A DNA stretch of 64,000 nt from Azonexaceae bacterium s22 (GTDB lineage: Bacteria > Pseudomonadota > Gammaproteobacteria > Burkholderiales > Rhodocyclaceae), in assembly GCA_016617495.1 (NCBI GenBank), contig WYCU01000005.1, forward strand, positions 124,001 to 188,000. Reading direction: 5' to 3'. Shown piece after piece: positions 60,327 to 64,000 of the stretch. Numbering within the stretch: position 1 is the stretch's first letter; every line of letters starts with the position of its first letter. Below the pieces are notes generated by a model, which worked only from the letters and a program-made list of their open reading frames with translations, was not told where the DNA came from and searched no databases. The translations under genes and the position numbers were made by a program.

Positions 60327-62824
60327 ATGGCTTGATCGACGCGTCAGCGGCAGTCGAAGCCGCGCCGGACATTGTGGGCGGCAAGGGCCGGCAACTGGGC
60401 CAATTGCACGGCGATGGGCTGCCGGTGCCGGACTTTTTCGTGATTCCGGCGTGTTGGAGTTCGCTTCGCGGACGCCCACTACCGCAATCGTTCGTGGCCC
60501 TGCTGGCCGAGGCGCTGCGTGTCCGCGGCTGGGCGACGACCCCGCTGGCCGTGCGCTCGTCGGCGGTGGGCGAAGATGCCGCCGAAGCGTCGTTCGCCGG
60601 CATCTACCGCTCGCTGTTGAACGTGACCGGCGTGGACGCCTTGGTGGCGGCCGTCGGCGCGGTTTGGGATTCGCTCGATACCCCTACGGCAAAAGCCTAC
60701 CGTGAGCGTCTGGGTGTCGCCGGGGCGCCGGCGATGGCCGTCGTCGTCATGCCTTTGTTACCCGCCGTGGCCTCCGGCATTGCGTTTACCTGCGACCCGC
60801 TTTCCGGGCGTGAGGATCGCATCGTCGTCCACGCCGCGTGGGGTTTGGGCGAGGTGCTGGTCGGCGGCGAGTCGGCCGGCGACGAATATGTCTTTGCGGA
60901 AGATACGACCGACACCTGGCGCCTGATCGAGTGCAAGCCGGGGCGCAAGGAAACGATGGCCGTCCCCGCGCCGGCCGGTGGTACGCAACGGCTGGCCGTC
61001 GAAACCAGCCGGATTGCCGCGCCGGTTTTTGAGCGCGAGTCGGCCGAGCAATTGGCGGCCTTGCTGCGCGATGCCGCCGTGGCCTGCGATTTCGTCGCCC
61101 CGTTCTTTGACCTCGAATGGGTTTGGGACGGCACGCAATTCTGGCTGACGCAGGCCCGCCCGGTGACGCGGCGCCCGCACCACACCTATGCCGCCTTGCG
61201 CGACCAAGCCGCGATCTGGACGCGCGGCAATACCTGCGAGGTGATGCCCGAGCCCCTGCAAGCCATGGACTGGAATTTTTCCCGGCGCGGTTGCAACGAT
61301 CTGCTGGAGCAAGGCTGGAAGCTGATGGGCTATCCGTTGTTGCCCGGGGTTCAGCGCGCCGGCCTGTTCGACGGGCGGCTTTATCTCGAAGCATCGGTGA
61401 TGCAATGGGAGGCTTGGGATGCCATCGGCTTGCCACCGGAACGCTTCAACGCCCTGATGGGCGGGCACCAGCCGGTCATTGCCACGACTCCGCCCGGTTG
61501 GCGCCAGCGCCTCAAACGGCTCGGGCGCACCTTGCGCTATCTGCGCAGCGCCCCGGCCATGGGCAAACGCGGCGACGCGGAGGTGGAGGCGGCACACGCG
61601 CTGGCAAAGGCGTTGCGCGATGTGCCGCTGCCGGAGGACAACGCGGCGATCATGGCGCTGCTGAATCGGCTTTTTCGCCCGGCGCGCGAATTTGCCGGCA
61701 TGTTCTTCCTGCAAGGCTCTGGGGGCGGCAGTTTGAGCCTCTTGCTCGATACGCTGGAGCGCGCCTTCCCCGGTGAAAGCGCGGCCATCGGCGCGGCGCT
61801 GCTGGCGGGCGGCGAGCCGAGCGTGACGGCGCAACAGGGCTATGCGCTGATCGAACTGGCGCAACGGGCGCGTGCCGCGGAAAACGCCGGCGGCCTGGCG
61901 AAGAATGCCGAGTTCGCCGCGGCGTTTGCCGACTTCCTCGAGCGCTATGGGCATCGCGGGCATTACGAGACCTATGTGCGCAGCCCGCGTTATCACGAAC
62001 AGCCCGAGCGTCTGCTGGAGCAATTGCCGGCGCTGGCGGCGGTCGATCTCGAGGCGATGCGCGCCCGCCAGAAGGCGGCTGCCGAGGCAGCCTGGGTGCG
62101 CATCCGGCGCGAACTGCCTTGGTGGTATCGGCCGCTGCTCGGCGCGCAGGTCAAGGCCGCCAATCGTGACAGCAACCGGCGCGAGGCGGCGCGCAGCGCG
62201 ATCATCGCTTTGCTCGCCTCGGGGCGCCGGCTGTGGCTGCTGATCGGCGAACGTCTGGTCAGCGAGGGGGCGCTGGCGGCGAGAGAAGATGTGTTTCATT
62301 TGTTCCCTGCCGAGGTGGCGCGCTATGCCTTTGGCCAACTGCCGGGGCCGGGATTGCGTGCCCGTGTGGCCCGGCGTGCAGCGCAATTTGCCCTCTGGCG
62401 GGCAAGCGAACCGCAGGAATGGCTGACCCGATCCCCGCAAGGGCAAATCGGCGAATTGTCGCGGTCGACCCCGAAAAAAGGGCAAAAATCGGCGGCGGGC
62501 GAACTGTTGCAAGGCGTCGCCACCGGCACCGGCCGGGCGCGCGGCAAGGTCCGCCGCTTGCGCCATCCCTCGGAAGGCTTGGCCTTGCAGCCCGGCGAAA
62601 TCCTTGTGGCGCCGTCGACCGATCCGGGCTGGACGCCGCTGTTCCTGAAGGCGGCCGGCTTGATCGTCGAAACCGGCGGCTACCTCTCGCACGGCGCCAT
62701 CGTCGCGCGCGAGTTCGCTTTGCCGGCGGTGGTCAACCTGCCGGGCGTCGTCGATCTGCTTGCCGATGGCGAGGAAGTCGAGGTCGATGGTTACAGCGGT
62801 ACGGTGCGCCGCGTGTTGCCCTGA
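60323..62824 (+). CDS. Rifampin phosphotransferase-like PEP-utilising dikinase
   Basis: 833 residues in three parts: an N-terminal ATP-grasp/PPDK-N domain (about 1-310, VGGKGRQLGQLH, LAVRSSAVGEDAAEASFAG, GEVLVGGESAGDEY), a helical middle domain of about 400 residues, and a C-terminal swivel domain with His790 in TGGYLSHGAIVAREFALP. PEP synthase would have a PEP-binding barrel after the swivel; here the protein ends, as in rifampin phosphotransferases. The substrate is therefore likely a small molecule bound by the middle domain, not pyruvate, but rifampin itself is unproven. Repeat R9 codes for residues about 711-723 (LSRSTPKKGQKS) in the linker before the swivel. Confidence 0.82.
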   Translation: MNGLIDASAAVEAAPDIVGGKGRQLGQLHGDGLPVPDFFVIPACWSSLRGRPLPQSFVALLAEALRVRGWATTPLAVRSSAVGEDAAEASFAGIYRSLLNVTGVDALVAAVGAVWDSLDTPTAKAYRERLGVAGAPAMAVVVMPLLPAVASGIAFTCDPLSGREDRIVVHAAWGLGEVLVGGESAGDEYVFAEDTTDTWRLIECKPGRKETMAVPAPAGGTQRLAVETSRIAAPVFERESAEQLAALLRDAAVACDFVAPFFDLEWVWDGTQFWLTQARPVTRRPHHTYAALRDQAAIWTRGNTCEVMPEPLQAMDWNFSRRGCNDLLEQGWKLMGYPLLPGVQRAGLFDGRLYLEASVMQWEAWDAIGLPPERFNALMGGHQPVIATTPPGWRQRLKRLGRTLRYLRSAPAMGKRGDAEVEAAHALAKALRDVPLPEDNAAIMALLNRLFRPAREFAGMFFLQGSGGGSLSLLLDTLERAFPGESAAIGAALLAGGEPSVTAQQGYALIELAQRARAAENAGGLAKNAEFAAAFADFLERYGHRGHYETYVRSPRYHEQPERLLEQLPALAAVDLEAMRARQKAAAEAAWVRIRRELPWWYRPLLGAQVKAANRDSNRREAARSAIIALLASGRRLWLLIGERLVSEGALAAREDVFHLFPAEVARYAFGQLPGPGLRARVARRAAQFALWRASEPQEWLTRSPQGQIGELSRSTPKKGQKSAAGELLQGVATGTGRARGKVRRLRHPSEGLALQPGEILVAPSTDPGWTPLFLKAAGLIVETGGYLSHGAIVAREFALPAVVNLPGVVDLLADGEEVEVDGYSGTVRRVLP
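62454..62491 (-). repeat. Dispersed repeat, copy R9 (in-frame inside dikinase gene)
   Basis: Plus strand AATTGTCGCGGTCGACC, then CCGAAAAAAGGGC and AAAAATCGG, nearly identical to R3 with both A tracts. The 38 bp keep the reading frame and add a basic linker between middle and swivel domains. Confidence 0.85.
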
Positions 62825-62896
62825 AGCGCTTCTGCTGGCGGCGTTGGCCTCCCTTTCGCGCTACCATCGGCAGATTCGTCGCATAAGGAAAACAGG

Positions 62897-64000
62897 ATGC
62901 GGTTCAGGAATGCCGCGTGCGCATTGTGCTTCGCCGGACTTGCCGCTTCAGGATGGGTGGCGGCACAAACGGTGCCGCAGCAGGCCGTGCCGGATGCGCC
63001 CCGCTTCTCCGAGGGGATGCCGGCTTTCGGGGTTTGCGAGCCGGTGCCCGACGATCGTTTTGGCACATTGGCCGAAATGCGGGAAACGATCCGGGCCTAT
63101 CAGGGGCTGGTCGAGGAATCGCTGACCCTGCGCGCCCGCGCCATCGATCTTCTGGATCGGCTCAATGCGGCAGCCGAGGAGGGGCTGCCCTTGTCCGGCG
63201 CGCAGCTCCGGGAACTTAACGAAAGCATTGGCGCCTTGCTCGTCCAGCGCCGCGAGTTGCTGGAGATTGCGCTGCGTCACGAATGCTGGATCAGCCAGCC
63301 GGTGCCGGCCAACCCGGATGCCGCGCGGGCACAGGCGGCGGGCATCGCCATGTCGCTCTCCGCCGCGTTGGTGCTTTACGACAACTACCTGTCCGCGCTG
63401 GGCATTTACCGGGGCGATATGGCGTTGCGCCAGCACCTCAATCGCGGCGACCAAGGCTATGCGCTCCCGAGCGGCGAGCTGCATCGAGCGGCGCTTTCCT
63501 TCAATTCGACAACCAACCGCGCCCGCGTGCGCAGTGCGCTGGCGTGGATGGCCGCGCACGGCGCGATTATGGACGAGTCGCCCTCCGACGAAGAACGTTA
63601 CCTGCGCCTGTTGATTGCCCAGAGTCCGGCGCTCAATGTGGTGAGCCACAATCGGCCGATTGGCTATGTGGGGAATCTCGTGGCCTTTCTCGGCATCTTT
63701 TCAATCGATACCCTGAACCGCCTGAAAAGCGAAGGCGTCAATCTGTCGAGCATGCTGTTCGGCAATGCCGTGGGCCTGGTCGAAGTGCGCAAGGGCAAGC
63801 TCTACGACCGACCGGAGGTGCGCGATGCGGTGGGCGGCGTGTTACGGGCCGGCGATGTCCTCCTTGAAAAGACCCCGTTCCGCCTGACAGACGCCTTCAT
63901 TCCCGGCCATTGGGGGCATGTGGCGGTGTGGGTCGGCGATGAAGACGAATTGCGCCGGCTCGGGATCTGGGAGCATCCGGTGGTGCAGCCCCATCATGCG
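62897..64000 (+). CDS. YiiX-like NlpC/P60-type cysteine hydrolase (C-terminus beyond window)
   Basis: 368 codons with no stop before the right edge. A signal peptide (MRFRNAACALCFAGLAASG, cleavage near AAQT) marks it as exported. Residues about 60-290 are helical; then AGDVLLEKTPFRLTDAF and IPGHWGHVAVWVG introduce a permuted papain-like fold with the catalytic His, as in the YiiX/YebB family. The catalytic Cys would lie beyond the window. Probable role: amide or ester hydrolysis in the envelope. AGGA precedes the ATG. Confidence 0.75.
   Translation, partial: MRFRNAACALCFAGLAASGWVAAQTVPQQAVPDAPRFSEGMPAFGVCEPVPDDRFGTLAEMRETIRAYQGLVEESLTLRARAIDLLDRLNAAAEEGLPLSGAQLRELNESIGALLVQRRELLEIALRHECWISQPVPANPDAARAQAAGIAMSLSAALVLYDNYLSALGIYRGDMALRQHLNRGDQGYALPSGELHRAALSFNSTTNRARVRSALAWMAAHGAIMDESPSDEERYLRLLIAQSPALNVVSHNRPIGYVGNLVAFLGIFSIDTLNRLKSEGVNLSSMLFGNAVGLVEVRKGKLYDRPEVRDAVGGVLRAGDVLLEKTPFRLTDAFIPGHWGHVAVWVGDEDELRRLGIWEHPVVQPHHA

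Noticed and set aside
1-64000. CRISPR array, insertion sequence, integrase or transposase
   Set aside because: No regularly spaced direct repeats, no transposase or recombinase motif in any plausible gene.

Overview
The window is 64 kb of high-GC bacterial chromosome, almost fully coding, with short spacers and many ATGA-type overlaps. Gene content and order point to a betaproteobacterium, most likely Rhodocyclales (Dechloromonas/Azonexus/Azospira type). The supporting features are fbp-tkt-gap-epd-pgk-pyk in one run, glyQ-glyS-gmhB-plsC-M48 peptidase-gloA, a complete pst-pho locus, a phasin-like protein, a polyphosphate:AMP phosphotransferase and flavocytochrome c sulfide dehydrogenase genes. 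The assignment is inferred from gene content; no rRNA is present. I see no tRNA, rRNA, CRISPR array, prophage or insertion sequence. No gap between genes exceeds about 300 bases.

Layout. 1-7.7 kb (minus): gluconeogenesis/Calvin-type sugar phosphate genes, with pyk running off the left edge. 7.7-12.2 kb: redoxin, rsmE, polyphosphate:AMP phosphotransferase, argA, yggX. 12.3-16.0 kb (minus): PhoX phosphatase, GNAT, a small Cys protein, a patatin. 16.1-18.1 kb: a visibly less GC-rich segment with a HAD hydrolase, a small orphan and a GT2 glycosyltransferase. 18.2-20.2 kb: phasin-like, rpiA, an Ala/Lys/Pro-rich histone-like protein. 20.2-26.9 kb: pstSCAB-phoU-phoBR behind a strong Pho box. 27-31 kb: Sel1 protein and a QseEGF/GlrKR-type locus whose regulator is degenerate. 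31-32.6 kb: fccAB. 32.7-41 kb: an eleven-gene type II secretion/type IV pilus-like operon. 41-45.5 kb: half-length GT4, Mpo1-like membrane protein, class III aminotransferase, PS decarboxylase, YvlD-like protein. 45.6-47.3 kb: lipoprotein, ECF sigma and anti-sigma. 47.3-52.3 kb: PlcP/LpxH-like phosphoesterase plus GT4, small proteins, dgkA plus a second GT4. 52.5-59.6 kb: lipoprotein and the glyQS-gmhB-plsC-gloA run. 59.7-64 kb: TetR, a rifampin-phosphotransferase-like dikinase and an NlpC/P60-like protein cut by the right edge.

Two themes tie the window together. The first is phosphorus. Pst uptake, PhoBR, PhoX and polyphosphate:AMP phosphotransferase sit in the same 64 kb as two glycosyltransferase operons (phosphoesterase-GT4 and dgkA-GT4). 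Each of these operons is preceded by an array that fits the 11-bp Pho-box half-site pattern. This suggests PhoB-controlled replacement of phospholipids by glycolipids, although that role is inferred.

The second is a dispersed element of about 38 bp, found nine times plus one degenerate copy. Each good copy has a near-palindromic core, GTCGACCGCGAC(AATT), and most carry beside it two T5-6 tracts spaced about one helical turn apart. Copies lie between genes and inside genes, on both strands and in several reading frames. The layout resembles a DNA-uptake signal more than a transposon-derived repeat, and it is the most unusual feature here.
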